From the NCBI GenBank assembly GCA_002914805.1, contig JXTB01000486.1, forward strand, positions 162,008 to 226,007: a stretch of DNA of 64,000 nucleotides, in the 5' to 3' direction. The stretch comes from Parasponia andersonii. Taxonomy: Eukaryota; Streptophyta; Magnoliopsida; Rosales; Cannabaceae. The notes below the pieces were generated by a model. That model made no database searches and was not told where the DNA came from. It was given only the letters and a program-made list of their open reading frames with translations. The position numbers were made by a program, and so were the translations under genes. Positions 12,051-23,923 of the stretch are shown here, in pieces; the stretch's first letter is position 1, and the number at the start of each line of letters is the position of its first letter.

Positions 12051-13493
12051 ATTCAGAATAAGAACTAGTTTTATTTGGGCTGCTTATCAACGTATAATTT
12101 TAAGTCTTTATTAATATATCTTCAAAAAGAGTTTTTCTTGAATTCAAATATCACAAGTTGTAAACAATTTCTCTAATTGCATTAGTATAAACTACTTTTA
12201 TACGACTATGCGTTTATCGTTATAAATAAGAGCTTAATATTGAAGGGTTTGGTTTATAAAATACTCATGATTCAAGAAAAATTAATAATCAATGATCGAT
12301 GAAAAGTAAAGATTTAATTACGAGGTAAAAAAACGTTTTCACGAAAATTCCCTAAATTTTCTTCTCGCCTTACGCACAATACATGAACTTTATTTGGTAT
12401 CATAAATAGTCCTCAAATTCTTCCAATGTATCAAGAATAGTTATCAACTATAATATTACACCTACGTAAGTTATACATAGTCCATAAACTCTGTTTAGTA
12501 TTACACATGGTCCCAAAACACGGATTTTCTTAGAAGATCGCACGGGTTTTCTTAGGTTAAAATAATTTGACCTATTTGGTCGGGGGTCGCAACGTGATTA
12601 AGAAGATATATCTCTTTTTCTAATAACAGATGCTAATTAAGCACAAAAAAACAATACTGTTTTGTCAAGCGGATATGGGCTTTCAAATAATTTTGTAAAT
12701 ATTTTAGTATCAATCATGGATTGGTAGTCAGGGACTCATGAGTGGTGGAGGCGGAGATAACGACTATATTTGTTAAGCTTTCTTGATAAACATCTAGACA
12801 GTTATTGGCAGGCCGGTTTACATTTTCAACATCCTGTTAACACCTTATAATGGGCCAAAGCCACATATAAAAAATGGGTTAGGTTAGTTCTGATACCAAA
12901 AGTGAAGATATTTTGGACCCGAGACCCGGGAAGTTAAGAATTTTTTTTGTACGATTTATATATGTGGAATTAAAAATTATATAGTGGATCTAAACTATTA
13001 CCCCACTAAATTTATTACCCCACTAAACTGAAGATATATATGAGTCATAACACGTCGATTTAATGTAAGAAAATTATAAAAAAGAAACATTAATAAATTA
13101 GTTTGAAATCTTATACGACGAAATATGGACACACTAGTTGCATAAAAATTGGGAAACCAAACTTAGTAGTTGAACATAAAAGCAGCTCCAAAATTTGAAT
13201 TGAAAGAGAATTTAAGTTTCATACTTCAGGGATGGCAATTTTAAAAGTTTCAAAGGTACTGGCCCATCAAAATATACTAGTAAAATGAAAGAAACACATG
13301 TAGCTGCAAGACTCTCATTCTTTTTTTTTTTTAAGTTTAATCTTAACTTTTGATCCTATCAAATAGCACCGCACAAAATATAGGATAATGTCTTACTCGT
13401 TGCTTTCCCTTCACTATATATTATATTTAAACTTTTACGTGAATATATTGTCCTAGTATTATCTTAGCATTCCTAACAAAGCCCGAACGAAAC
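12051..13493. other. Spacer with upstream region of the first UGT relic
   Basis: 1.4 kb without a recognisable gene. It contains a short imperfect direct repeat (ATTACCCCACTAAA, twice around 13000-13030) and an isolated TTCTGATACCA at about 12882, which looks like one strand of a primer binding site but has no LTR beside it. The last 100 bp would be the promoter of the UGT relic. Confidence 0.4.
13414..13421 (+). promoter_or_regulatory. Possible TATA box of the UGT relic
   Basis: CTATATAT followed by TATATTT lies about 75 bp before the first ATG-like position at 13494 and 118 bp before the conserved region. Position and sequence suit a plant TATA box, but the gene is dead and AT-rich matches are common here. 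Confidence 0.3.
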
Positions 13494-14451
13494 ATGTAGG
13501 GATCCCCATTGGCTACCTGCAGATCAAGTGGATGGGCCACCTTGTGTCTATGGTGGAGATGGCCAAGCTCTTGGTCGACCGGACGACCGTCTTTTCATTA
13601 TAGTCCTCATCATAAAGCTACCAACAGTGGCCGAGTCGCAGCATACACCGACTACCTTGTCGCCGCCTCCGCCGCATCGAAACGAATCAATCTTATCGAT
13701 CTCATGAAGCTTGAAGGTTACGATCCCTCTGCGGAGAGTAACCCTGGCATGTTAAGGAGTTTGTCCTTCGAGAATCAAAAGCCCCACGTCAAGAATGTTG
13801 TGGCTCAGCTCATTCGGACGAGAGGGGGCGCCGACTAGCCTCGGCTCGCCAGGTTCGTATTTGACATGTTCTGCACGACGATGATCGACGTGGCCAACGA
13901 GTTTAGGGTTCCGACGTACGTGTTTTGTGCGTCAGGGCGGCGTTTCTTGGCTTTATGTTCCATTTCCAAGCTCTATACGACGAGAATGGCGTGGACCCCA
14001 CTGAGTTCCAGGACGATGTGGTTACTGAGTTCGTGATGCCGTGCTTTGTTGAGCCGGTTCCGGCTACTGCCTTGCAGAATTCGCTTGTGTTGAAGGGCTG
14101 GGCTCAATTGTTATTTCATCACACTAGAAGGACAAGAGAGGCTAAGGGTATTTTTGTAAATTCGTTCACTGAGCATGAATCACATGCGTTCCTATCTCTT
14201 TCTAACGTTGAAACCCCTCCTGTCTATCCTGTGAGACCCATATTAGAATGTCTTCAAGGTGGAGCATGCGGTTCTCTGATGTCATCAAGTGGCTTGATGA
14301 TCAGCCTCCCTCTTCGGTAGTTTCTTGTGTTTTTGGAGCCTGGGAAGCTTCCGGGAGGATCAGCTGAAAGAGATCGCATGTGCTCTGGAGCAGTGTGGAC
14401 TCAAATTCTTGTGGTCCCTACGCCAGCCTCCACCGAGGGGAAATAATGCAG

Positions 14452-15611
14452 TGTGAACTAAGAATTGGTTTTGGGCTGGTTCTTCAAATGGCAACTTCTC
14501 TGTCCACTCCCTCTGCGAGAAAGTGATTAGAGGCTTGTCCCTCTTAAGATCCCACAACAATTCAAGTTTGGAAAGTCCATTCGAAAGCAAAAATTCACCC
14601 ACGACACAAACTCCTTTAGTGGAGGGCATTTCATGATGCTATGCCCACTAGATCAAGAATCAACAATGTCTTAATCATTGAAGATTCTACACGTCCTTTA
14701 TGCTTGGACGCTCAGTAGTTGATTTTCTATCTCTTCTGGGATTGTGTAATTGCCAGACAACTATGGTTCTCCTCTTGTCGGGGTATTCATTGTAAAGATA
14801 TCAGTTTCCCATTGATCGTTCACTGCTACCTATTTCTTGTGGAAGGAACATCTTTTTTGAATAGGGACACAAATATAGAGTCAATGATTCTTTTTGCCTC
14901 CATTTACGTAGAAAAAATATTGCAGGAAAGAGACACAATTGTCCATGGGGGAACCCGTAAGCCAATATCTCTATTATTCGCGAGCTTACCGTAGGCTCTT
15001 GTGAATGTCACTGCAACATAGCTTTCCCTCCGGAGGTCTCAATATGGCAGCTGCCACTGTGGCCTTGGATCAAAGTTAATGTGGATGCAGCCATAAGGGA
15101 TTTTTTCGTGGTCAAAGTAGGGGTAACATGGAATCATCGTGGAGAGATGGTTACATGTTTTGCACTAAAACTGGATTACACCAACTATCGTGTTGCTGAA
15201 GCTGAAGCTCAAGCCATTCTATCGACAATCAATTTGGCTATCTCCAATAGACGGGAGGCACTTATGATAGAATCGGACTGCAAAGAGATCGTTAATTATT
15301 TTTTGGCATTAATTGAAGAAATTCTTTAGGAGATAATGGAACTGATCAATGAAGCTAGGAACTTATTAAGTGCTGGAAATTGTGTCACATCCATCTACAA
15401 ACTAATAGTCATGCTCATAATTTGACAGCTTGAGCTGCGAGTGCGAGTGCTCAGTCTTTTAGTGTCTTTCCTTTGTATTCAATTCTAGATTGTATTTTGA
15501 TTGGGGCCACGTAATTTTACTGGCCGCTTTTGTTTTGATTGCCTGCTTAGGGTTATTAAGCTTCTTGTCTTTATCTTCTTTAATGCAGACTCTTATTACC
15601 AAAAGAAAAAA
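14452..15611 (+). mobile_element. 5'-truncated LINE (L1-type) 3' end inside the UGT relic
   Basis: Inserted between the UGT N- and C-terminal halves. Reading frames on the plus strand give the end of a plant L1 second ORF: a region before the C-terminus with FWAGSSNGNFSVHS, then LFWDCVIARQLWF (zinc-binding RT-associated region, 14719-14994), then an RNase H-like domain at 15081-15329 (VAEAEAQAILSTINLA, MIESDCKEIVNYF). It finishes with TTATTACC followed by an A-rich tail at 15601-15611, typical of plant LINE ends. No clear target duplication is seen. Start is approximate (where UGT similarity stops). Confidence 0.75.
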
Positions 15612-15992
15612 TACGGTGGTGACGTACACATCGCCAAAAGGTATTCAAATCCAAGGGATGTTTTGCCCAAGGAGTTTCTCGATCGGATAGCTGAGAGAGG
15701 AAAGGTGGTAGGGTGGGCCCCACAGGTGGATGTCCTGGCCCACCCAGCCATCGGAGGATTTGTGTCGCATTGCGGTTGGAATTCCATGTTGGAAAGTTTA
15801 TGGTTTCGGGTACTTAGGGCCGCTGGCCACTGCATACGGAGCAACATTTGAATGCATTTAAGATGGTAAAGGAGTTCGGATTAGGGGTTGAGATTAAGTT
15901 CGACCACAAGAGTGGTTTTTATTGCGAGAATGATTGGACAGTTGTGAGTGCCCAAGAGATTGAGGGAGGGATCAGAAGGTTGATAATGAAAT

Positions 15993-16009
15993 AAGAAAAA
16001 GAGTAAAAG
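15993..16009 (+). repeat. Target-site duplication of the SINE (left copy)
   Basis: A 17-bp A/G-rich sequence repeated at 16212-16228 with one mismatch (GAG versus GAA). In the second UGT gene the matching place is an uninterrupted coding stretch near the C-terminus, which confirms the insertion point. Confidence 0.85.
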
Positions 16010-16211
16010 GCCAACTAGGCTAGCTCAAAGGCTTTAAAGATATGTGTATGAGTTTGAGGAGTTAGAGATTCAAATCTTGGTAGTTTAAAGATATGTGTAT
16101 GAGTTTGGGGAGTTAGAGATTCAAATCTTGGTAGTGTAAGTGATATTTTTTTTTAAATTTATAATAAGTGATGGTCATTGGTTAAGCTCCTCTTTTTTAA
16201 AAAAAAAAAAA
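16010..16211 (+). mobile_element. SINE with an internal 51-bp tandem duplication
   Basis: A 202-bp insertion with a 3' A tail, bounded by a 17-bp target duplication. The left part has tRNA-like promoter text: an A-box-like GGCTAGCTCAAAGG and a B-box-like GAGATTCAAATC. The segment 16033-16083 is repeated at 16084-16134 with one mismatch, so the B-box region is doubled. The 3' part (GTCATTGGTTAA before the tail) matches the SINE at 49628, so both belong to related families. Confidence 0.7.
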
Positions 16212-16326
16212 AAGAAAAAGAATAAAAGAGACGAGTGGGAAGATTAAGAAGGTAGTCATGGATGGTGGATCCACATACTATTCTATAGTCCATTTGATCA
16301 ATGATTTTATAGATAATCGTCCTTGA

Positions 16327-17759
16327 TTTGCATATTAGAAATTAAATAGAAGTCACATCCTCTTGACCCATCTTTTTTTGCGTATTAGTTTCGTCTATAT
16401 TTTGTTGTACATATTTATTATATTTCTTCTTATTTTATTTTCTCATTGTTAATAACACTTGTTTTTACCGAATGTTATTAAATCTTTATTCATAGAATCT
16501 TTCAACGACATTTAATAGAAACAAATGTGTCTTTTATAGTTTATGACGAAATTTGAAACACATAAGTCATAAATTTTCTCCTGTCAAAAGACTTTTTTTT
16601 GGTTGTAAGTAGACCCCAAAATGAGAGAGAATTATTTTATAAAGTGGAAATTGGTATTTTGGTGAAAAGGGGAATATAATAGAATAATATCCCAAAAGTA
16701 ATATAAAGCAGTTTGTATACCTTGTCGTGCGAAAACATTGCTAAAATTTCCAAATCTTTTTTTTTTTTTGGCATAATCCAAATAGAAATTGATTTCTAGT
16801 TCCACGAATTTCAATATTTTCAGAGAAACAAAAATGTCGTAGACGGTACTCCAACATTTATACTAGACAATACAGATAAATAAAATAAAATAAAGTAAAA
16901 AAAGTCGCATTACTTTATTTGCTTTGAACCGGTAGGTTCCTAATTAATAGAGGAAATTAGGGATTAATGAGCTCAATAACTTTCTCCCAATCCCTATTTT
17001 GCAAAATAACTCTCTTTTTTCTCACTTTCTTCTCAATTTTTTTTTATAATTTTTTTTTGATATGGCACATAAAACCCAAAATACTCAAAATAAGCTTAAT
17101 CGGACTCCGTCGAACTCGATTGGATTCAATTAAATTGGGCCTAACTGGACCAGTTGAGCTCGATGAATATTTTAACTAAATCATAATTTTTAGCATTAAA
17201 ATAGTTATTTATGTATTTGATTTCGATTAAACATCTTGAATTTAAAAAATCCAACCTGCAGATAATATTTAACTTGCTCAAACATCATATTTTTATTTTT
17301 TTTTAAAAAGACTAATTTTGGAGTTTTTTGGTAAAACAATCTGTTTGGACAATTTGGAATTACACATTATGTGATGTCATTTACTTATAAATAATATTTT
17401 TTAGTCAAGTTTCGGTGGTATCTCACTGTTCTTCAAGTGTATACATATATGTGGCATACTTAGAGGTACTGTGGGGAGATGCTGCCGAAATTTCAATGTG
17501 AACGAAACAATGTTTTGAATAAATAGTGGACTATATAATAAAGTAATCCTGAATGAGACAGAACTTTATCCTTTAAGAATGAAGTGATAAGGTGGAATTA
17601 GGACACATATAAATGGAAATACTTGCATACATATATATATATATGTCGTACTAGCTCTCATGATTTAATATTTTTGCCAAATTATGTATTAGGGAAGATA
17701 GATATTGACAAGAGTTAGATAAGTATTAGGAGCCACTTGTTAGCTCAATTTCAAAGAGA
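16327..17759. other. Spacer with no recognisable gene
   Basis: AT-rich. Contains a short AT microsatellite at 17631-17644. Two small open frames (16632-16814 minus, 16967-17179 plus) are low-complexity and have no recognisable motif. Confidence 0.4.
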
Positions 17760-19440
17760 TACTAAGACATTTACTAAAATGGCAAAATAGTATGTCAACT
17801 CTGAAGAAAAAGTAATATATATGTGTATAGTGTTCTTAAACATGGAATTTCAAGATCTGAGAATAGTGGGATATTATTTAATTGAGAAAGGCATTCGACA
17901 GGCCTATACCATATGGTCGTATCATAGAGAGTCAGTCGATATTGCCTATGTTTCTTGTGAGATGAAAATGATGGTAAGGCAATGAGATATAAGATCTCTT
18001 AGCTGATATTGTTGGAATCACTAGAACAAGTCATGAAATTGACAAAGACTTGGATGATATTCCTGAAATTGATGGCAATCAACACTCAGACAAGTTCAAT
18101 GATTTATGTGTCGAGATGAAGAAAGAGTTCTATCTTGGATATACAAAATTCTTTGCACGTAGACTTTTTAGTGAAGTTGATACATTTAAAAGTACATAAT
18201 ATCATTTGTTATATTACTGAAATTTTTGATTGAAGTTTTTTATGAGGGAACAAATTTACCTAGGTCTCACTATAAGATGAAGATAAAGTTATGAGATATC
18301 CGTTTTGGGTATGAATCAATTCATGTTTGTAAGTATGATTGTGTCCTATTTTGGAAGTAAATTTTAGACTTAGAAAAATATCCAGTGTGTGGTGAAAGCC
18401 GCTGAAAAACAGGAAAAAAGGTGGTGAGAAAATTGTTGCGGTATTTTCCACTAAAGGCACAACTGAAGAAGTTATATAGTTCCCAACATACTACAAAGGA
18501 TATGAGGTGGCATGTTTAGAGTGGCCGAAGCAGGAAGATGTTTTGAGACACCCCACATATCGTCTTACTTGGAAAAAGTTCAACCAAAAGTATCTTCATT
18601 TGCATCTAATTATAGATACGTCTAATTGGGTTACGTGACCAATGGGTTTAACACGTCAGGAAATATGAGCAATGCATATTCCATGTGGCTAGTCATACTA
18701 GTTCCATATAACTTGCCACCTTGGAAGTGTATGAAATCAAATTTCATCATAATGTCTCTTCTAATTATTGGTCCAATTGCTCCTGTAAAAGACATGGACA
18801 TCCTTATTACGTCTCTTGTTGATGAGCTGCAAGTACTGTGGGTGAATGGTATTCAAGCTCGGGATGCAGTAAGTGGAAACACATTTCATATGCATGTTGT
18901 AGTAATGTGGACCATTAATGACTATCTAGCATATGCCGTAATGTTAGGTTGGAGTACAAAGGGCATAAGGCTTATCCAACTTGTCACGAAGAAACTCCAT
19001 TTGTGGGGATTAGAAATAAGATTGCATATATCGAGTATAAGTATTTTTTTCTGATGGATGATCAGATGAGAAAGAGTAAACAATTCGATGGTCATTTTAA
19101 AGTGAGGCTGCTGCCTCGAAGGTACTCCGAATAAGATGTCTTGAGATAGTTAAACTATTTGCAAATCAAGTTGACTAGGAAGCATAAAGAATATTGGGGT
19201 GTGAAATGGAAACGGACAACAATCGAGCTGAATTGGTCCAAGAAAAGTATCCTTTTCGAGCTCGAGTATTATGGCACTTGTAACTGAAATATAATTTAAA
19301 TGTCATGCATATCGAGAAGAATGTGTGTGGTAGTATCTTAGGAACTTTATTAAGCATCGAGAAAAAATCAAAAGATACAAATAAGACTAAGCTTGATCTT
19401 GCTGATATAAATTTTTACTTCATAACTATCATTATAAGTA
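17760..19440 (+). pseudogene. CACTA (EnSpm-type) TNP2 transposase remnant
   Basis: Plus-strand frames follow the order of plant TNP2 proteins. About 17810-17940: NMEFQDLRIVGYYLIEKGIR and TIWSYHRES, as in the N-terminal transposase-associated domain. About 18080-18200: DLCVEMKKEFYLGYTKF. About 18300-18400: YESIHVCKYDCVLFWK and YPVCGESR. About 18540-18600: DVLRHPTYRLTWKKF. 18626-19054: the Transposase_21 core with NLPPWKCMKSN and TINDYLAYAVMLGWSTKG. About 19220-19440: SKKSILFELEYY and a region matching the 'HIEKNVC' block. Many stops and frameshifts break it. TNP2 would bind and cut CACTA element ends in the nucleus. I could not find CACTA terminal repeats nearby, so this is an internal fragment. 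Confidence 0.8.
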
Positions 19441-20480
19441 ATTGAAATGAACTAACATTTAGAGGATTTTGGCAATTTCATTGCCCCTTAATTTAATCGC
19501 TATTTGGCAAATTAATCCATGCTAAAAAGAATTAAGTCCTAATTAAATTCAAATGTTTGTGGCAAACTCATCATATCCTTTAACGGCTCTTATTTTTAGG
19601 GTACTGGAAATGGACAAGTGAGTTCATGTAAGTGACAGGTCCCTACTTGGTCATCCAGAATTGGCCAATCATGGACAGGGATGGTGTCATAGGCAAACAC
19701 CTCTCCTGGCGGAGAGAGAGAAACAAGAGCCCAAGAAATCATTTTATTTCATTCTTACCTGTAAGAAACCATACATGTGAAAAGAAAGACAAATAATCTG
19801 CGTATTTTCTTATAGTTTAATTGGGATTAAATTCATTTATGCATCTTGAACTGTAGCCATTCCACTAATACTTTGACCCTCCATTTTTACTTGTAATATT
19901 AGTCAATAATTAGAACTTTGGACGTTATAACAAGTACGGTTCTTCCGTTCTGTTCCATGCAAAGTTCAGATAGAGTCTTCACATGAGAGAAAAATAATTA
20001 CAACTCCTATAGGTGAAATACCATAAATTCATACACAAATGTTAGAATAGAGAGCGTTAGAATAGAGAGCCTCACAATAAAATAAGTTAATAAATAAGGG
20101 GTTATTAAAACAAGGGATTTACTGGTGCCCTCATAATAAAAAAAAGGTTTATTCATAAATATTATTAAAACTATTCTTCCTTATTACGTCACGTATCTAA
20201 AATGATTTAATAAATATTGCATTCCTTAACAAACCTCAAAATACCTTACAATCTTGTTATCACCAACGCTCGATCTTGTGTTCGACTATGGCTAAACATG
20301 TTTGACCATAGACCAAATTTTTTTTTTCACTAAACCTTAGTTGAAAATTTTTAACCAAAGTCTAGTTTGGAGGAGGAGCGGCAAATTTGGAATTTTGAAA
20401 ATTTTTATTAAATAAAAGTCATAATTTTATAAATAATTTATTCTTTGTCTTTTTATCATCACATACTTTAAAAGAACAAT
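19441..20480. other. Spacer, no gene seen
   Basis: About 1 kb of AT-rich sequence. The only clear structure is a perfect 15-bp tandem duplication at 20041-20055 and 20056-20070 (GTTAGAATAGAGAGC). Confidence 0.4.
20041..20070 (+). repeat. Perfect 15-bp tandem duplication
   Basis: GTTAGAATAGAGAGC occurs twice head to tail; probable replication slippage. Confidence 0.85.
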
Positions 20481-23400
20481 TAATGACACAAATAGTCCCT
20501 GAATATCCAACTTATGGCAACTTGGTCCTTAAAGTTTTAATTATAACAATTGAGTCCTTGAACTTTATGATTTGTAGCAATTTGATCACAAAGAACTATC
20601 TAAATTGTAACATGTTAAATTTTGGATTAAATTTTGGATCAAAAATATATGTAAGGAGTATATAGTGGTATCCAAAAATGTATTTGAAAACTAATTTGAG
20701 AATTTCAAGTATAAAAATGAATAATCTACTGATTTTTTTCCCTAAATTTACAACTCCAAAAAGCCTAAAAAATACAAATAATACATCTTTGATTCTCTCC
20801 AAATTCTTTTATTCAGTTTATTTTTCGTTAAATACACAATCATATGCTACAATGTACTCATCATATGTATTTTTTATCAAAAATTTACCAACCGGTTATA
20901 ATTTAGACAACTCAGAGACTAAATTGCTTCAATCGAAAAGTTTAAGAGTTTAACTGCAATAGTTGAAATTTTGAGATTAAATTGCCATAAATTGGATAGT
21001 TATATCGTGACCGAAAATACAAAGCTCCGAACTTTAGCAATTTTAAGTAAAAATATAATAAAATATTAATTTTATGAAATTCAGAGGAAAACAAGTATTA
21101 GATAATTTCATGTTAGATCCTTAAATCGTTATGAATTCCATAAATGTTAAAAACTCGTAGTAGTTTTAATAACTTAGGAAAAATACTCCTTAAAGTCTAA
21201 GAAAACTTATGATCAAATCATTTGGCAACTCATAAGTAGTTCATGAATTTAAGTAAACTGGGTATAAATTTACATTAAATCATTTATAGTTTCAAGTTCT
21301 CAAATTAACCACAAGATCGTCCTCATATATCAACTTAGTAGATTTACTAATCTTGGCTAAATAATTGAACAAAGTAAGAAAATTAACACAGTCTAAACAC
21401 ACATCAAGGAAGAGGAGTGGGAAAACAAGTGCAAGCTATGCAGCTTGTCTAATCACTGGGATAACTACCTCAAATTGTTAAACACCTGAAAATAGGAAAA
21501 GTATAAAGGTGAGCATTTACATACTCAGTAGAAATTTAATAACCTTTTTGAATGGATGTAATTTTTACCAAACCTGTATGGCTAATTCCTTTTTCCAAAA
21601 TTTATTTATATACAAAGTTTATAAAATATTTGATATCTAGAATATTCACATATTTAAAATCAAAATTAAAACCATATTATTGTACATATCATAAATCACT
21701 CATCCTCTCATCACTAACCAGAGTAACTTGTACTACTGTACTAAGTACTATCTGTTTGATACCTATCTCGAAAAATCGGAGAAACACCTGTGTGTCTATG
21801 TCTACTGAACCGGAGGGGCAATTGAATGTTTATGCCTACCAAACTAGATGGGCAACTGAATACCTATACTAAGCAAGTAAGAATAATCAGAAGACTCCGC
21901 GTGGATTTACAGTCTCTCACTGAGGATGAGGATACTGGCCACCCACTAAACACTACGATGCCTAAGATGTATCTCATGTGTGATCTTATGGTATATACAA
22001 TATTTAACAGTTCACAATAATAATACATTAAAGAATTAATCAAATCATGCTTTAAAATCCCACTTGGTATTTTTTTGGAATTTACTGTAACATGGGTAAT
22101 ACATCACTGTTTTACCTGATAATCACAATATAAAAATACGTATAAAAGTCCACACAATCCAATCTAATGTTCTTCCACAAATTATTAAACCATCGCATAA
22201 ACTACGATTTTTCATAAATCAATTATAGTGTAATTATAAATCGAATTATATATAAAACCAGATAATTGAGCCATTACCATGATATTATAGTACTACCAAA
22301 AAAATGATGCTCGAAGAAATTCCCGTTGGTCACTTATGAATTCAGACGGTTGTTTCAAGATCCCGACAAGTCTATTTGAAAAAGTGACTTTTCCACTAGA
22401 GTCTCAGATTGAAAAACAGAAATCACCACTAAATTTAGAGCACCCAAAAATACTAGTTAGATATATAATTTATCAAAAGTGAGTCCCACTGTAGACCCAC
22501 CCCGTGGCACCCAAAATGACGCTATTTACGAGTCATGTGCCTCGATTTTTGTGCCAATTCTAAATATAATCATATTTTATATCAAAATTCATCACTCTCG
22601 ATCTCATTGAATCGAAATTCAAAATCAGATTCATTTTCGAGATTCCGAATCTTAAATGGGCTTAAAAATTCGAAATTTACAAAAATATCACTTTTTAAAA
22701 TATTTTAAAAAGTCCACTTTTTCAATTAAAAATTTTACACTTTTCCGGACATTGATTTAATACCAAAAGTCATATTTGTTCTTGTTTTAGACTCCTCTTT
22801 TACGTCATTTAATTTTTACAGTTTAAATAATAACTTTGCAAAATAATTATAAAATTATTATTTTTAGCAATATTTAGAAAAATGCTACATTTCTATTCAA
22901 GAATTATTTCATTTCTGGATTTCGTTTCATTTCAAAGATACCATAATCATTCATGTTTGAATCTCATCATTTACCCCATAAAAGTTTCGAGACCAAAATA
23001 AATTGTTTATAAAAATAATTACTAAAATATCACTTTTCTAAAAATAATTGCAAGACTGCCAAATTTTAATATAAAATTTCTAACAATTAGAAATTCAACT
23101 TCACAAAATCAATTATATACCCTTTTGTGTATTAAATCTTTCAGCAAATACTCTCATAAACACCAACAAATCATATATTACTTGAAATATATGCAAGGAA
23201 TATTAAAATTAAAATTTAAAAAAAGCCGGTCAAAAACCTCAAAAACTCAATAGAGAGATATTACCCGTGATTCATAGTTGAAACTAGTTGGGTCTGACAT
23301 CGGGCGGCATTTTGGGCCGGCTCTGTTGGTCGACGGCGGCGATAATGCCGGAAATAGCCGTGAATGGTCTTGTCTTCATGCAGTTTCTCCGAGCACCTAA

Positions 23401-23919
23401 GCCTTTGACAAGGCCTTGCTGACCACTGGTGTTGCTTCGTCGGCTACTAGGGAGAAGCTCGGCCGGAGCTCGTGGCCTGGGTTGACATGGGCAGGCAATC
23501 TTGGGCGAGGCATAGTGACGACGTAGAGAGAGAGAGAGAGAGAGAGAAGGCTCGGGGATCTGAGGGAGAAAAGGAAGAGGAATTAAGGGATTTATGGGCA
23601 AAAGATAAAGTTAATGGCCACATGTCAACTCCAGATTAAATGGATATTGTTATAAAAATTCAAATTTTGCCTAATTTTTTGAACTTTCTCACTGTTATGC
23701 CTTCAAAAATTTCGTTTTAGTCCTTGCTTTAAATCTTTCTTTACATTTATATCCAAATGAATCTAGACTTAATTAAGTCTAGATACAACCCATATATTTC
23801 TATTTAAATGTCCCAAAAATTCGAAATTATCAAACTACCTATAGCTCAAAATTACTTTTATATACTCTTTTGTAAATTCAGTTTTTTACAAGTTCAAAGA
23901 CCGTTTGTGCCATAAACCC
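20481..23919. mobile_element. Inverted-repeat DNA element (MULE-like MITE) split by a solo LTR
   Basis: The left arm (20481 to about 20590) holds TCCAACTTATGGCAACTTGG and GTAGCAATTTGATCA; the right arm (about 20920-21002) is its imperfect reverse complement (TTGCCATAAATTGGATAG). The outer end of the right arm resumes at 23891 (TTCAAAGACCGTTTGTGCC), matching the complement of the left start (GACACAAATAGTCCCTGAA). Without the insert the element is roughly 550 bp with arms of about 110 bp and no transposase. Long arms suggest a Mutator-like MITE, but I could not define a 9-bp target duplication. A small frame inside (20678-20953) is probably chance. Confidence 0.65.
21003..23890 (-). repeat. Solo LTR of a Ty3/gypsy element (2888 bp, minus strand)
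   Basis: On the plus strand it starts TATCGTGACCGAAAAT and ends TTTTTTACA: the reverse complement of the termini of the RT-A and RT-B LTRs (TGTAAAA to GGTCGTGACA), with TG changed to TA at one end. It is flanked by AGTTA (20998-21002) and AGTTC (23891-23895), a 5-bp target duplication with one mismatch. No interior or second LTR is present, as expected after LTR-LTR recombination. It contains the same GC-richer island (about 23281-23560, with a GA microsatellite at 23525-23547), whose open frame on the minus strand is not a gene. Confidence 0.85.
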
Positions 23920-23923
23920 TTAA

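Larger units (their letters stand above)
13494..16326 (+). pseudogene. UGT71-type UDP-glycosyltransferase pseudogene
   Basis: Remains of a family-1 plant glycosyltransferase, which would move a sugar from a UDP-sugar to a small acceptor in the cytosol. Conserved pieces in order: MGHLVSMVEMAKLLVDR (from 13532, with the usual catalytic His), a middle region in two frames (13509-13838 and 13925-14320; it includes [15 protein letters not shown], the usual catalytic-Asp region, and WWGQ-less linker text), then after an insertion the sugar-binding PSPG box from about 15713 ([12 protein letters not shown], then HCGWNS) and a C-terminus ending with a stop at 16324-16326. ATG at 13494 is followed directly by TAG; there are several frameshifts; one falls just after the HCGWNS motif. 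It is interrupted by a LINE fragment (14452-15611) and a SINE (16010-16211). It is clearly related to the gene at 51096 but diverged. UGT71 is the best-matching group from memory of family motifs; the acceptor cannot be predicted. Confidence 0.85.

Noticed and set aside
12882-12892. TTCTGATACCA as a primer binding site of a minus-strand LTR element
   Set aside because: No LTR end, polypurine tract or coding remnant could be placed next to it.
14360-14629. Minus-strand 89-codon frame
   Set aside because: It is the complement of UGT and LINE coding text on the plus strand.
23279-23560. Regularly spaced repeats that could hint at a CRISPR array, here and in the RT-E LTR
   Set aside because: Repeats are directly adjacent with no unique spacers, and the context is a plant genome.
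23284-23601. 105-codon Pro/Ser-rich minus-strand frame
   Set aside because: It is the GC-rich island of a solo LTR and includes a translated GA microsatellite.
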